Part shown: in pieces, positions 41,637-50,771 of the stretch
Numbering within the stretch: the stretch's first letter is position 1
Layout of the letters: each line of letters starts with the position of its first letter
NCBI RefSeq assembly: GCF_001297015.1
Contig: NZ_LIGE01000046.1
Location: forward strand, 45,729 to 109,728
Origin: Pseudomonas sp. RIT-PI-r
GTDB taxonomy: Bacteria > Pseudomonadota > Gammaproteobacteria > Pseudomonadales > Pseudomonadaceae
DNA: 64,000 nt
Direction of reading: 5' to 3'
Program-made: the position numbers and the translations under genes
The notes under the pieces: generated by a model
What the model saw: the letters and a program-made list of their open reading frames with translations, nothing else
Told to the model about the DNA's origin: nothing
The model's database searches: none

Positions 41637-41731
41637 GAGCTGCCGAAGGCTCGGGCCGCGTTCGGACGATCTTTTGACTTTGTTTTTTAAAAGACGAGAT
41701 CAATAGATCGCAGCCTTCGGCAGCTCCTACA
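41632..41731. repeat. REP doublet, GTAGGAGCTGCCGAAGGCT family
   Basis: TGTAGGAGCTGCCGAAGGCT and GCCTTCGGCAGCTCCTACA with an internal partly diverged hairpin. The left arm contains the response-regulator stop codon (41634-41636). Confidence 0.85.
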
Positions 41732-41743
41732 CGGGGCGGTGTG

Positions 41744-42742
41744 TTATGGGTCGACTTGCGCCATCAGCTCGGGCACCGATTCCGGGCGCTTGGCGTAGCG
41801 CTGCGCCAGCACCGCACAGACCATCAACTGAATCTGATGGAACAGCATCAGCGGCAGGATCAGCACGCCGATGGTGCTGCCGGCAAACAACACCTGCGCC
41901 ATCGGCACACCGGTGGCCAGGCTCTTTTTCGAGCCGCAGAACAGAATGGTGATGCGGTCTTCCTGGCTGAAGCCGAACGCCTTGCCGAGCATCGTCGACG
42001 CCAGCAGCACCAGCGCCAAAAGAATGCAGCAGACCACCACCAGCCCCAACAACTCGACCAGCGGAATCTGATGCCAGATACCTTCGTTGACCGCCTCGCT
42101 GAACGCACCGTACACCACCAGCAGAATCGAACCCTGGTCGACGAACTTCAGCCAGTTCTTGTTGCGCCCGACCCACGCGCAGATCCAGCGGCGGGCGATC
42201 TGCCCGGCAATGAATGGCAGGAGCAATTGCACGCTGATCTTCAGGATCGCATCCAGCGTCGAACCACCGTCACCGTGCACATCAAGCAGCAGTGTCACCA
42301 GCAACGGCGTGAGGAAAATCCCGAACAGGCTCGAGGCCGCCGCGCTGCAAATTGCTGCCGGAATGTTACCTCGCGCCAACGAAGTGAAGGCAATCGCCGA
42401 TTGTACCGTGGCCGGCAATGCGCAGAGGTAAAGCATGCCCATGTACAGTTTGTCGCCGATCAACGGCGACAGCAGCGGCTTGAGCGCCAGACCCAGAATC
42501 GGGAACAGCACGAAGGTCAGGCCGAACACCAGCAAATGCAGTCGCCAGTGACCGGCGCCGGCGATTATCGATTCGCGGGACAGCTTGGCGCCGTGCAGGA
42601 AAAACAGCAGCGCGATGGCGATGTTGGTCAGCCAGCCGAAGCCGACCGCGACCTGACCGCTGGCCGGCAGGAAACTGGCGAGCAGCACGACGGCGATCAA
42701 TGTCAGGGTGAAGTTGTCGGGGAGGAATCGTGGGCGCGTCAT
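41744..42742 (-). CDS. Bile acid:sodium symporter (BASS/SBF-like) family transporter
   Basis: A 332-residue protein with about ten TM segments, beginning MTRPRFLPDNFTLTLIAVVL. Characteristic stretches are FFLHGAKLSRESI, YLCALPATVQSAIAFTSLAR, GNIPAAICSAAASSLFGIFL and ILFCGSKKSLATGVPMAQVL. It matches the SBF_like (PF13593) subgroup, sodium-coupled organic anion transport. Divergent from the AraC regulator by 84 bp, which may control it. Confidence 0.9.
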   Translation of the reverse strand: MTRPRFLPDNFTLTLIAVVLLASFLPASGQVAVGFGWLTNIAIALLFFLHGAKLSRESIIAGAGHWRLHLLVFGLTFVLFPILGLALKPLLSPLIGDKLYMGMLYLCALPATVQSAIAFTSLARGNIPAAICSAAASSLFGIFLTPLLVTLLLDVHGDGGSTLDAILKISVQLLLPFIAGQIARRWICAWVGRNKNWLKFVDQGSILLVVYGAFSEAVNEGIWHQIPLVELLGLVVVCCILLALVLLASTMLGKAFGFSQEDRITILFCGSKKSLATGVPMAQVLFAGSTIGVLILPLMLFHQIQLMVCAVLAQRYAKRPESVPELMAQVDP

Positions 42743-42826
42743 GGTTTACTCATCCGGGGGTTGCCAGTACGTAACAGCGACTTTAACGTGACTGCAAATT
42801 ACCGACTAACGCCGAAGATCCTCCAG

Positions 42827-43615
42827 ATGCCGCCAAAAGGACACGACAAAAGCGTCAGACGCAGTATTCCCGGACTTCCCAGCTTGCCGCGTCCGCTGTA
42901 CGGACGCACCGAATCGCTGCCAAATCGTGCGCTGACCCGCCGCCACAGTCACCCGTGGGTGCAATTGTCCTACGCGATCCAGGGCGTACTCGAAGTGCAG
43001 ACCAGCGCCGGGCGCTTCGTCGCGCCACCCGAGCGCGCAGTGTGGATTCCCGCCGGTGTGCCGCATCGGGTGTTCAGTTCGCCGCACACCGAGATGCGCA
43101 GCCTGTACATCGATTGCAGCGTCGCCGGTTGGGCGATCGAGCGTTGCCATGTGCTGGGCGTCAGCGATTTGCTCAGGGAGCTGATCCGCGCCTTCAGTCA
43201 GGTGCCGGTGGAATATGACCAGAGCGGTGCGCACGGGCGACTCGCGCAGGTGATCCTCGACCAGTTGGCCGAAGCACCGCAGATCGACCTGATGCTGCCG
43301 CTGCCACAAGACGCCCGCCTGAAGCAGATCTATCAGAGCCTGGAGCAACATCCGGAACAGCAGACCACGCTCAGCCACTGGAGCGAAAAATTCGGCGTCA
43401 CCGAGAAAACCCTCACCCGTCTGTTTCTGCGCGACACCGGCCTGACCTTTCGTGCCTGGCGTCAACGCTTGCGCCTGCTCGGTGCGCTGACACCCCTGGA
43501 ACGTGGCGAGCGCGTCACCGACGTGGCGTTGGCGTGCGGATATGACTCGACTTCGGCATTCATTTCAGCCTTCCGTCAGCAGTTTGGAGAGACACCGGGG
43601 GAATTTTTCCGCTGA
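42827..43615 (+). CDS. AraC-family regulator with cupin sensor domain
   Basis: A 262-residue protein from the ATG at 42827; the frame stays open far upstream but that part is antisense to the transporter. The N-terminal cupin-like domain has RRHSHPWVQLSYAIQGVLEV and PPERAVWIPAGVPHRVFSS. The C-terminal AraC HTHs are FGVTEKTLTRLFLRDTG and VTDVALACGYDSTSAFISAF with RQQFGETPGEF. The ribosome binding site is weak. Probably regulates the divergent BASS transporter. Confidence 0.88.
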   Translation: MPPKGHDKSVRRSIPGLPSLPRPLYGRTESLPNRALTRRHSHPWVQLSYAIQGVLEVQTSAGRFVAPPERAVWIPAGVPHRVFSSPHTEMRSLYIDCSVAGWAIERCHVLGVSDLLRELIRAFSQVPVEYDQSGAHGRLAQVILDQLAEAPQIDLMLPLPQDARLKQIYQSLEQHPEQQTTLSHWSEKFGVTEKTLTRLFLRDTGLTFRAWRQRLRLLGALTPLERGERVTDVALACGYDSTSAFISAFRQQFGETPGEFFR

Positions 43616-43741
43616 ATAACCCGATAATTATCGAACTTGCACATGCCTTTGCTGAACGTTCAGGGTAGAGTTACACCCATCGAAAATCTTTCGCACGTTC
43701 CACAATAAAAACCTTTTTGAGAACCTGACGGCGGTAATGAC

Positions 43742-45445
43742 ATGATCGAAGTCACTGAAGTTTCCATTGCCCAATTGCGCGCTGCGCTGGTCTCCGGCCA
43801 GACCACTTCGGTCGAGTTGGTGCAGGCTTATCTGGCGCGAATCGATGCCTACGACGGTGCTGACACCGCCACCGCGCTCAACGCCGTGGTGGTGCGCAAC
43901 CCCGATGCGCTGCAAGAAGCGCAGGCTGCCGACGAGCGCCGCGCCAAGGGCGAAACCCTCGGCCCGCTCGACGGCATTCCGTACCCCGCCAAGGACAGCT
44001 ACTTGGTCAAAGGCCTGACGGCAGCGTCCGGAAGCCCGGCATTTGTCGATCTTGTCGCCCATCGCGATGCGTTCACCATCGAACGTCTGCGCGCGGCCGG
44101 AGCGATCTGCCTGGGCAAGACCAACATGCCGCCGATGGCCAATGGCGGCATGCAGCGCGGTGTCTATGGCCGCGCCGAAAGTCCGTATAACGCTGATTAC
44201 CTGACGGCGCCATTCGCCTCCGGCTCGTCCAACGGTGCCGGCACCGCGACAGCGTCCAGTTTCGCCGCGTTCGGTCTGGCTGAAGAAACCTGGTCGAGCG
44301 GGCGCGGCCCGGCGTCGAACAACGGTTTGTGCGCCTACACGCCGTCGCGCGGGGTGATTTCGGTGCGCGGCAACTGGCCGCTGACCCCAACCATGGACGT
44401 CGTCGTGCCGTACGCGCGCACCATGGCCGACTTGCTCGAAGTGCTCGACGTCGTGGTCGCCGAAGACACCGACAGCCGTGGTGATCTTTGGCGCCTGCAG
44501 CCGTGGGTGCCGATCCCGAGCGTGATGTCCGTGCGCCCTGCTGCCTATGCCGAACTGGCGGTTAAGGCCGACGCACTGGCGGGCAAACGTCTGGGCGTGC
44601 CGAAGATGTACATCAACGCCGACCCTGAGGCCGGCACCAGCGCAGAACCCGGCATTGGCGGCCCGACCGGGCAACGCATCAACACCCGCGAGTCGATGAT
44701 CGACCTGTGGAAACAGGCGCGCGCTGCGCTGGAAGCGGCCGGTGCCGAAGTCATCGAAGTCGATTTTCCGCTGGTGTCCAACTGCGAAGGCGACCGCCCG
44801 GGCGCGCCGACCGTGTTCAATCGCGGCATCGTCTCCAAAGAGTTTTTGCACCACGAACTGTGGGATCTGTCGGCTTGGGCTTTTGACGACTTCCTGCGCG
44901 CCAACGGCGACCCGAAGCTCAATCGTCTGGTCGATGTCGATGGGCCGAAAATCTTCCCCCACGACCCGGGCACTCTGCCTAACCGCGAAGGCGATCTGGC
45001 GGCCGGCATGGACGAATACGTGCGCATGGCCGAGCGTGGCATCACACCGTGGGATCAGATTTCAACGTTGCCGGACGGTCTGCGCGGTCTGGAAAAGACC
45101 CGCAAGCTCGATCTTGAAGACTGGATGGATGCGCTGAAACTCGACGCGGTGCTGTTCCCGACGGTGGCCGACGTCGGCCCGGCGGATGCCGATGTCAATC
45201 CGCAATCAGCGGACATCGCCTGGAGCAACGGGGTCTGGGTCGCCAACGGCAACCTCGCGATTCGCCACCTTGGCGTGCCAACGGTAACGGTGCCAATGGG
45301 CGTCATGGCCGACATCGGCATGCCGGCCGGTTTGACCTTTGCCGGTCGCGCCTACGACGACTCGACGCTGCTGCGTCTGGCCTCGGCGTTTGAATCGACG
45401 GGCTCCAAACGTCTGGTGCCGCCGCGCACGCCGCCGCTGTCCTGA
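43742..45445 (+). CDS. Amidase-signature family hydrolase
   Basis: A 567-residue protein. The catalytic Lys is in IPYPAKDSYLV, the cis-Ser in the signature FASGSSNGAGTATASSFAAF, and the nucleophile Ser in TWSSGRGPAS (aligned with the usual GGSIRxPA). A C-terminal VPTVTVPMGVMADIGMPAG is typical. It hydrolyses an amide or a carbamoyl compound; the long insert between residues 270 and 400 is seen in several pseudomonad amidases. It is single-gene with its own terminator. Confidence 0.9.
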   Translation: MIEVTEVSIAQLRAALVSGQTTSVELVQAYLARIDAYDGADTATALNAVVVRNPDALQEAQAADERRAKGETLGPLDGIPYPAKDSYLVKGLTAASGSPAFVDLVAHRDAFTIERLRAAGAICLGKTNMPPMANGGMQRGVYGRAESPYNADYLTAPFASGSSNGAGTATASSFAAFGLAEETWSSGRGPASNNGLCAYTPSRGVISVRGNWPLTPTMDVVVPYARTMADLLEVLDVVVAEDTDSRGDLWRLQPWVPIPSVMSVRPAAYAELAVKADALAGKRLGVPKMYINADPEAGTSAEPGIGGPTGQRINTRESMIDLWKQARAALEAAGAEVIEVDFPLVSNCEGDRPGAPTVFNRGIVSKEFLHHELWDLSAWAFDDFLRANGDPKLNRLVDVDGPKIFPHDPGTLPNREGDLAAGMDEYVRMAERGITPWDQISTLPDGLRGLEKTRKLDLEDWMDALKLDAVLFPTVADVGPADADVNPQSADIAWSNGVWVANGNLAIRHLGVPTVTVPMGVMADIGMPAGLTFAGRAYDDSTLLRLASAFESTGSKRLVPPRTPPLS

Positions 45446-45449
45446 AACA

Positions 45450-45485
45450 AAACGGGGTCGGGACTTTTCAGTCCCGACCCCGTTT
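45450..45485. terminator. Bidirectional terminator, 16-bp perfect stem
   Basis: Arms AAACGGGGTCGGGACT and AGTCCCGACCCCGTTT around TTTC. It serves the convergent amidase and DyP genes. A-rich and T-rich flanks occur on both sides. Confidence 0.88.
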
Positions 45486-45492
45486 GCCGTTA

Positions 45493-46434
45493 TTAATCCG
45501 CTAACGCTTCAAGCAAATCGGCCGACGGCACGAAATACAGGCCACCGGTGACGGCGGTGCTGAAATCCAGCAACTTGTCGTAATTGCCCGGCGGTTTGCC
45601 GACGAACATGTTTTCCAGCATCTGCTCCATCGGTTCGGGCGAACGCGCATAACCGATGAAGAACGTGCCAAACTCCCCCGCTCCTGGCCGACCGAATGGC
45701 ATGTTGTCGCGCAGGATCTTCACTTCCTCGCCCGCAGCGTTAGTGATCGTGGTCAGCGCACTGTGGGAATTGCTCGGTTTGACGTCTTCCCCCAATTCGA
45801 TATCCGACAGTTTCGTGCGACCGATCACTCGCTCCTGGGCCTCGACACTCAAGCCGTTCCACGCCGTCATGTTGTGCAGATATTTCTGCACCAGCACGTA
45901 ACTGCCGCCGCTGAAGTCCGCATCCTCATCGCCGACGATGGTGAAATTCAACGCTTTGCGCCCGACCGGATTCTCCGTGCCGTCGACAAAACCGATGATG
46001 CTGCGCATGTCGAAATAGCGGAAACCCTGAACCTCGTCGACCACGGTCACCGCATCGCCGAGCACGGCCATGATCTGGGTGGCCAGCTCAAAACACAGGT
46101 CCATTTGATCGGCGCGGATGTGCAGCAACAGGTCACCCGGCGTGGCCGGTGCCTGCCGCCCTTCTACGCCGAACTCACGAAACGCGTGCAATGACGCCGG
46201 CCGCGGGCTGCCGAACAAACGATCCCAGGCATTCGACGAAAACCCGCAGACGCACGTCAGGTTGCCCGCCGGTACGCGCTTGCCGACCGATCGCACCAGC
46301 CCGGCAACATCACCGCACCAGTCCTTCACTGTCTGCACGGCGTCGGCGCCTGCATTGAGCGTGGCGACAATGAAAATCGCGCTGCTGGTGATCGGACTGC
46401 CGACGGCTTGAGGTTCCAAAGGGTCATTGCTCAT
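45493..46434 (-). CDS. Dye-decolorising (DyP-type) haem peroxidase
   Basis: A 313-residue protein; the ATG at 46434 (MSNDPLEPQAVGSPITSSAI) is preferred to a 45-codon longer frame. The diagnostic GFVDGTENP (GXXDG motif with the catalytic Asp) is at about residue 150. SNSHSALTTI supplies the proximal haem His, and NMPFGRPGAGEFGTFFIGYA follows. No Tat signal is visible, so it is probably cytoplasmic. It oxidises bulky substrates with peroxide. Divergent from the TerC gene. Confidence 0.93.
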   Translation of the reverse strand: MSNDPLEPQAVGSPITSSAIFIVATLNAGADAVQTVKDWCGDVAGLVRSVGKRVPAGNLTCVCGFSSNAWDRLFGSPRPASLHAFREFGVEGRQAPATPGDLLLHIRADQMDLCFELATQIMAVLGDAVTVVDEVQGFRYFDMRSIIGFVDGTENPVGRKALNFTIVGDEDADFSGGSYVLVQKYLHNMTAWNGLSVEAQERVIGRTKLSDIELGEDVKPSNSHSALTTITNAAGEEVKILRDNMPFGRPGAGEFGTFFIGYARSPEPMEQMLENMFVGKPPGNYDKLLDFSTAVTGGLYFVPSADLLEALAD

Positions 46435-46607
46435 CGCTGAAATTGCCGCTCTGTAAGAGATGGACGAAAAAGGTTGGGGACACTGCTGTAGCCCGACACT
46501 TCGTTTTTTACGAACTGTTAAGCAGAAATAAACGAGTTTTCTTTGCCGCAACGTCGTCGCTAGCATCACCCCGTCTGACTCTAAACCAATAAGACAGGGA
46601 GCGTGCC

Positions 46608-47585
46608 ATGCCAGCCACGAACATCAATATCGGCGAACCGTGGATGTGGGGCGCCTTCATCGTTTTCGTTCTCGCCATGCTGGCATTGGACCTGTTTGTC
46701 TTCGGCGGGCGCAAGGCACATCGGGTGTCCGTGCGCGAAGCCTTGTCCTGGGTCATTGCCTGGTGCCTGCTCGCCCTGAGTTTCGCCGGTTTGCTCTGGT
46801 GGTATCTGCACGGCGAGTTCGGCGGCGAGATCGCCCGGCAGAAAACCCTCGAATTCCTCACCGGCTATTTGATCGAGCAGTCGCTGTCGATCGACAACAT
46901 GTTCGTCTTCGTCATGATCTTCAGCTACTTCGCCGTGCCCCCCGAGTTGCAACGTCGCGTGCTGCTGTACGGTGTGCTCGGGGCGATCGTGATGCGCGCG
47001 GTGATGATCTTCGCTGGTGTGTGGCTGGTGTCGCAGTTCGAATGGTTGCTGTACGCCTTCGGGGTGTTCCTGATCATCACCGGGATCAAGATGCTGGCGT
47101 TTGCCGAGCAGCAACCTGATCTCGACAACAATCCGTTGCTGCGCTGGGTACGCGGGCATCTGCGCATTACCAGCGGCTTCCATGGCGAACGATTCTTCGT
47201 CCTGCAGAACGGCGTACGCTGGGCAACGCCGATGTTTCTGGTGCTGGTGCTGATCGAAGCCAGCGACCTGATGTTCGCGGTCGACAGCATCCCGGCAATC
47301 TTCGCCGTCACCACCGATCCGTTCATCGTGTTCACCTCGAACATCTTCGCGATCATGGGATTACGCGCACTGTACTTCCTGCTGGCGGACATGGCTGACC
47401 GCTTTCATTTGCTCAAGTATGGACTGGCGATTGTGCTGGTATTTATCGGCGGCAAGATGGTGCTGATGCCATGGGTGCATATGCCGGTGGAGTGGTCGCT
47501 GGCGGTGGTGGGTGCGGTGATTTTCGGGTCGGTGCTGCTGAGCCTGGTCACCACCCGAAAACAAAACCAAACCGAACCCCTGTAG
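46608..47585 (+). CDS. TerC/Alx-family integral membrane protein
   Basis: A 325-residue protein with about nine TM segments. The two repeated motifs EQSLSIDNMFVFVMIF and IEASDLMFAVDSIPAIFAVT carry the conserved Asp/Asn pairs thought to handle metal ions. E. coli Alx exports manganese at high pH (family knowledge). I looked for a yybP-ykoY riboswitch upstream and did not find its core. The TAG stop belongs to a REP element. Confidence 0.92.
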   Translation: MPATNINIGEPWMWGAFIVFVLAMLALDLFVFGGRKAHRVSVREALSWVIAWCLLALSFAGLLWWYLHGEFGGEIARQKTLEFLTGYLIEQSLSIDNMFVFVMIFSYFAVPPELQRRVLLYGVLGAIVMRAVMIFAGVWLVSQFEWLLYAFGVFLIITGIKMLAFAEQQPDLDNNPLLRWVRGHLRITSGFHGERFFVLQNGVRWATPMFLVLVLIEASDLMFAVDSIPAIFAVTTDPFIVFTSNIFAIMGLRALYFLLADMADRFHLLKYGLAIVLVFIGGKMVLMPWVHMPVEWSLAVVGAVIFGSVLLSLVTTRKQNQTEPL

Positions 47586-47664
47586 GAGCTGCCGCAGGCT
47601 GCGATCTTTTGACTTTGATGATTAAAAACAAGATCAAAAGATCGCAGCCTGCGGCAGCTCCTAC
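47581..47664. repeat. REP doublet, GTAGGAGCTGCCGCAGGCTGCGA family
   Basis: TGTAGGAGCTGCCGCAGGCT and AGCCTGCGGCAGCTCCTAC arms, almost perfect. The left arm contains the TerC stop codon (47583-47585). Confidence 0.88.
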
Positions 47665-47688
47665 CGGGGAACTTCGTCTGGACGGAGA

Positions 47689-48789
47689 TTATTTATCAGA
47701 TTTGATGTTGGTCCAGACGCGGGTGCGTACGCGTTCGATTTTCTGCGGCAATGGCTGGACGACGTAGAGGTTTTTCAGAGCTTCGGGGGTCGGTGTCAGG
47801 TTCGGGTTGCCAGTGATTTCCTTGTTGATCAGCGGCATCGAATCCTTGTTCGCATTCGGGTAACCGAGGAAGTCGCTGATCGGTGCAATCACTTTCGGAT
47901 CGAGCAAGGTGTTGAGGAATTCGTGGGCTTCTTCGACGTTCTTCGCGCTCTTCGGAATCGCGAAGGTGTCGAACCAGATCGGCGCGCCTTCCTTCGGCAA
48001 GCGCCAGTCGACCACCACGCCATTGTTCGCCTCTTTGGCACGGTTGCCGAACTGATAGAAACTGCCCGAGTAACCGATGGCCACGCAAATGTCGCCGTTG
48101 GCGATGTCGGTCATGTATTTGGCCGAGTTGAAATAGGTGACGTAGGGCCGAACCTTGAGCATCAGCTCTTTGGCTTTTTCATAGTCGGCGGGGTTTTGGC
48201 TGTTCGGGTCGAGGCCGAGGTAATGCAGAGCCAACGGCAGAATTTCGGTCGGCGAATCAAGCATCGCTACACCGCAGGATTTGAGCTTTTCCATGTTCTC
48301 GGGTTTGAACACCAGATCCCAACTGTCCACCGGCGCGTTGTCACCCAATGCTGCCTTGACCTTGGCCGGGTTGAAGCCGATCAGCACCGTGCCGACCATG
48401 TAAGGCACGCCGTACTGGTTGCCCGGATCGTTCTTGCCGAGCAGTTTCAACAACTCGGGATCCTGGTGGCTCCAGTTCGGCAGTTTCGACTTGTCGAGTT
48501 TCTGGAACACGCCAGCCTTGATTTGCGTTTCGAGGAACTGGTTCGACGGCACGACGAGGTCGTAACCGGAGTTGCCGGTGAGCAGTTTGGCTTCCAGGGA
48601 TTCGTTGGTATCGAAGGTGTCCCAGGTCACTTTGATGCCGCTTTTTGCCGCGAAATCCTTGGGCACGGAGGGCAGGATGTAATCCGCCCAGTTGTACACC
48701 CGCAGTTCGCGCTGCTCAGCCTGGACGGCGCTGGCCAACAGCGTCAGCCCACACACGGTGGCACCCAGAATGCGTTTCATCGTGACCAT
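47689..48789 (-). CDS. Putrescine/spermidine-type periplasmic binding protein (PotF-like)
   Basis: A 366-residue protein; the ATG at 48789 has GGGGAA seven bases upstream. The signal peptide ends near ASAVQAEQ. The mature start LRVYNWADYILPSVPKDFAA, and YDLVVPSNQFLETQIKAGVF, AMLDSPTEILPLALHYLG and GYSGSFYQFGNRAKEANN, are hallmarks of PotF/SpuD/SpuE proteins. No transporter genes adjoin it, so it is an orphan receptor that may feed another Pot system. It is different from the regulon's PotD-like protein at 10543. Confidence 0.92.
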   Translation of the reverse strand: MVTMKRILGATVCGLTLLASAVQAEQRELRVYNWADYILPSVPKDFAAKSGIKVTWDTFDTNESLEAKLLTGNSGYDLVVPSNQFLETQIKAGVFQKLDKSKLPNWSHQDPELLKLLGKNDPGNQYGVPYMVGTVLIGFNPAKVKAALGDNAPVDSWDLVFKPENMEKLKSCGVAMLDSPTEILPLALHYLGLDPNSQNPADYEKAKELMLKVRPYVTYFNSAKYMTDIANGDICVAIGYSGSFYQFGNRAKEANNGVVVDWRLPKEGAPIWFDTFAIPKSAKNVEEAHEFLNTLLDPKVIAPISDFLGYPNANKDSMPLINKEITGNPNLTPTPEALKNLYVVQPLPQKIERVRTRVWTNIKSDK

Positions 48790-48993
48790 GGTTGTTTCCC
48801 CAAAATGCGGCGTGAGTTCGATGGTTTTTATGTTCTGTACACGGCAGCGGCTTGAAAGGTAGCCAAGGGCAAAAACAGTCCAGCGTTTAATTATGGTTTT
48901 GATTCTTGCTGACAGCGTAGTTGGTTCACAGTGGTTGATCGGCCAAAAGGGGATCGATATGGCCAATATGAATGACCGCCCGGATACTGAAAA

Positions 48994-49024
48994 AACAATG
49001 CCCGGCACTTGGCCGGGCATTGTT
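48994..49024 (-). terminator. Terminator of the NCS1 permease gene
   Basis: A 13-bp perfect stem, AACAATGCCCGGC/GCCGGGCATTGTT. On the minus strand it runs into six T. It lies 17 bp beyond the permease stop. The rest of 48790-48993 holds the PotF promoter region and no gene. Confidence 0.88.
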
Positions 49025-49040
49025 GTTTACGTTGAATGCG

Positions 49041-50453
49041 TCAATCGGTGTAACCCAGTTTCGCTGCCCTGCTCTGCTGAGTCTGGCCGCGCGTCGCCAG
49101 GCAGTAATACAGCGGAACAGTGACCACCAGACCGACCAGCCATGACAGATCGGCGCCGTCGACCAGGTTGGCGTAAGGCCCGACGTACAGCGAGGTGTTG
49201 GCGAACGGCAGTTGCACGATGATGCCGATGAAATAGGCGATGATCGCGTGCAGATTGAAACGCCCGTAAATGCCGCCATCGGCGCGGAAGATCGAAGTGA
49301 TGTCGTAGCAGCCGCGCTTGATCAGGTAGAAGTCGATCAGGTTGATCGAGGCCCACGGCACCAGCACCAGCAGCAACGCCAGAATCAGGCCGATGAACTC
49401 GGAAATGAAATCCGCCGAAGCCCCGAGCGCCACCACACAGCAGCCCGCCAGCACCCCACTCGACAGCACCACGCGCACCTTGATGCTCGGCGTCCATTGG
49501 CTGGCGAAAGTCTGGATCGAGGTGATGATCGACAACACCGCGCCGTACAGATTCAGCGCGTTGTGGCTGATGATGTTGAGCAGGAACAACACCATCAGAA
49601 TCGGCCCCAGCCAACCGGTGGACTGCTTGACCGCGACCATCGCTTCAGTGCCTTGCGGCGTCGCCAGCACAGCCACCGCGCCGAAGGTGAACGACAGAAT
49701 GGTGCCGAGCGTCGCGCCCAGATAGGTCGCCCAGAACGGCTTGGCGATGCCGATGTCGGCTGGCAGGTAACGCGAATAGTCAGAGACGTACGGCGAGAAG
49801 CTGATCTGCCAGATGATCCCCAGCGACACGGTCGCCAGCCAGCCGGACAGGTTGAAGCTGCCGCGAGTGAAGAAGTCCGCAGGCAAGTCATGGGCGAAGA
49901 TGTAGATAAAACCGGCCAGCAACGCGCTGCCCATGACCCAGGTGCCGATACGGTTCAGCGTATGGATGAAGTTGTAGCCGATCACACCGATGGCCGTGGC
50001 CGCCAACGCACCGATCAGAATGCTCAGCGGCGCCGGCACCGAGGGCGCGATGCCGACGATGGATTTGCCGGCCAGCACGATATTGGAAATGAAGAAGCCG
50101 ATATAGATGATCGCCGCGAAAAACACGATCAGCAGCGCACCATAACGGCCGAACTGGCCGCGACTCTGGACCATCTGCGGAATGCCCATGCGCGGGCCCT
50201 GGGCCGACGCCAGCGCAATCACCACGCCGCCGATCATGTGCCCCAGCGCAATCGCCAGCAGCCCCCAGAACAAATCGAGATGGAACACCTGAACCACCAT
50301 GGCGCCGGTGACGATGGGCAGTGGCGCAATGTTGGTGCTGAACCAAAGGGTGAACAGGTCGCGGGCCTTCCCGTGGCGTTCCGCGAGTGGGACGTAGTCG
50401 ACCGTATGGTTCTCGATCAACGGATCTTGCCGGGACATCTGGGACATATGCAT
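49041..50453 (-). CDS. NCS1-family (cytosine/purine/hydantoin-type) permease
   Basis: A 470-residue, roughly 12-TM protein. NCS1 features are WFSTNIAPLPIVTGAMVVQV, GPRMGIPQMVQSRGQFGRYG, PYVSDYSRYLPADIGIAKPF and VPWASINLIDFYLIKRGCYD. Three closely spaced in-frame ATGs (50453, 50447, 50438) compete; I keep the first. The family imports N-heterocycles such as cytosine, allantoin, hydantoins or pyridoxine (family knowledge). It is driven from operator D, so it is part of the flavin regulon and hints that the substrate is a nitrogen heterocycle. Confidence 0.9.
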   Translation of the reverse strand: MHMSQMSRQDPLIENHTVDYVPLAERHGKARDLFTLWFSTNIAPLPIVTGAMVVQVFHLDLFWGLLAIALGHMIGGVVIALASAQGPRMGIPQMVQSRGQFGRYGALLIVFFAAIIYIGFFISNIVLAGKSIVGIAPSVPAPLSILIGALAATAIGVIGYNFIHTLNRIGTWVMGSALLAGFIYIFAHDLPADFFTRGSFNLSGWLATVSLGIIWQISFSPYVSDYSRYLPADIGIAKPFWATYLGATLGTILSFTFGAVAVLATPQGTEAMVAVKQSTGWLGPILMVLFLLNIISHNALNLYGAVLSIITSIQTFASQWTPSIKVRVVLSSGVLAGCCVVALGASADFISEFIGLILALLLVLVPWASINLIDFYLIKRGCYDITSIFRADGGIYGRFNLHAIIAYFIGIIVQLPFANTSLYVGPYANLVDGADLSWLVGLVVTVPLYYCLATRGQTQQSRAAKLGYTD

Positions 50454-50531
50454 GAACTCGAGTTTGTCTGTTCTTATCGTTGTATGAAGCCAAACCGGGG
50501 GGACTCTATGGCCGCCCCTCAGATGCCGACC

Positions 50532-50559
50532 ATATTATGGTATTCCAAACTTTGCACAA
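50532..50559 (-). promoter_or_regulatory. Promoter and operator D of the NCS1 permease
   Basis: Leftward -35 TTGTGC (50559-50554), 16-bp spacer, -10 TAATAT (50537-50532), with operator TATTATGGTATTCCAA at 50533-50548. Essentially a copy of the ABC transporter promoter (operator C) in inverted orientation: two differences in 30 bp, and the same TGGTATTCCA core variant. The permease start lies 79 bp downstream. Confidence 0.65.
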
Positions 50560-50693
50560 GACTGATCCGCTGATTTGCACGCGATCTGCACTGCTATCCT
50601 CGCTGATACTGCCTGCCTCTGGCTAGATAAAAGCCCCGTAAACATTGGCTTTCCGACGAAAGCAGCACGTTTATCGGTTCACCTGAAAATCCC

Positions 50694-50721
50694 TTGCAAA
50701 GAATGTATTACGGTATACCAT
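50694..50721 (+). promoter_or_regulatory. Promoter and operator E of the second flavin reductase
   Basis: -35 TTGCAA (50694-50699), 16-bp spacer, -10 TACCAT (50716-50721); operator TATTACGGTATACCAT at 50706-50721. The 21 bases 50706-50726 match 3216-3236 (operator A) with one difference. The gene starts 50 bp later. Between operators D and E (50560-50693) I see no gene. Confidence 0.65.
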
Positions 50722-50771
50722 CAGACCTATAAACATATAAAAACCGTGTCAAAACACCCGAGGACCACCCA

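Noticed and set aside
41741..42826. Long open frame upstream of the AraC gene (624 codons in total)
   Set aside because: The first 362 codons are antisense to the BASS transporter and have low-complexity Gln/His/Arg composition; only the part from 42827 shows AraC features.
46435..46607. yybP-ykoY (manganese) riboswitch before the Alx/TerC gene
   Set aside because: The region has GGGGACACTGCTGTAGC but not the conserved GGGGAGUAGC-type core or paired loops I would require.
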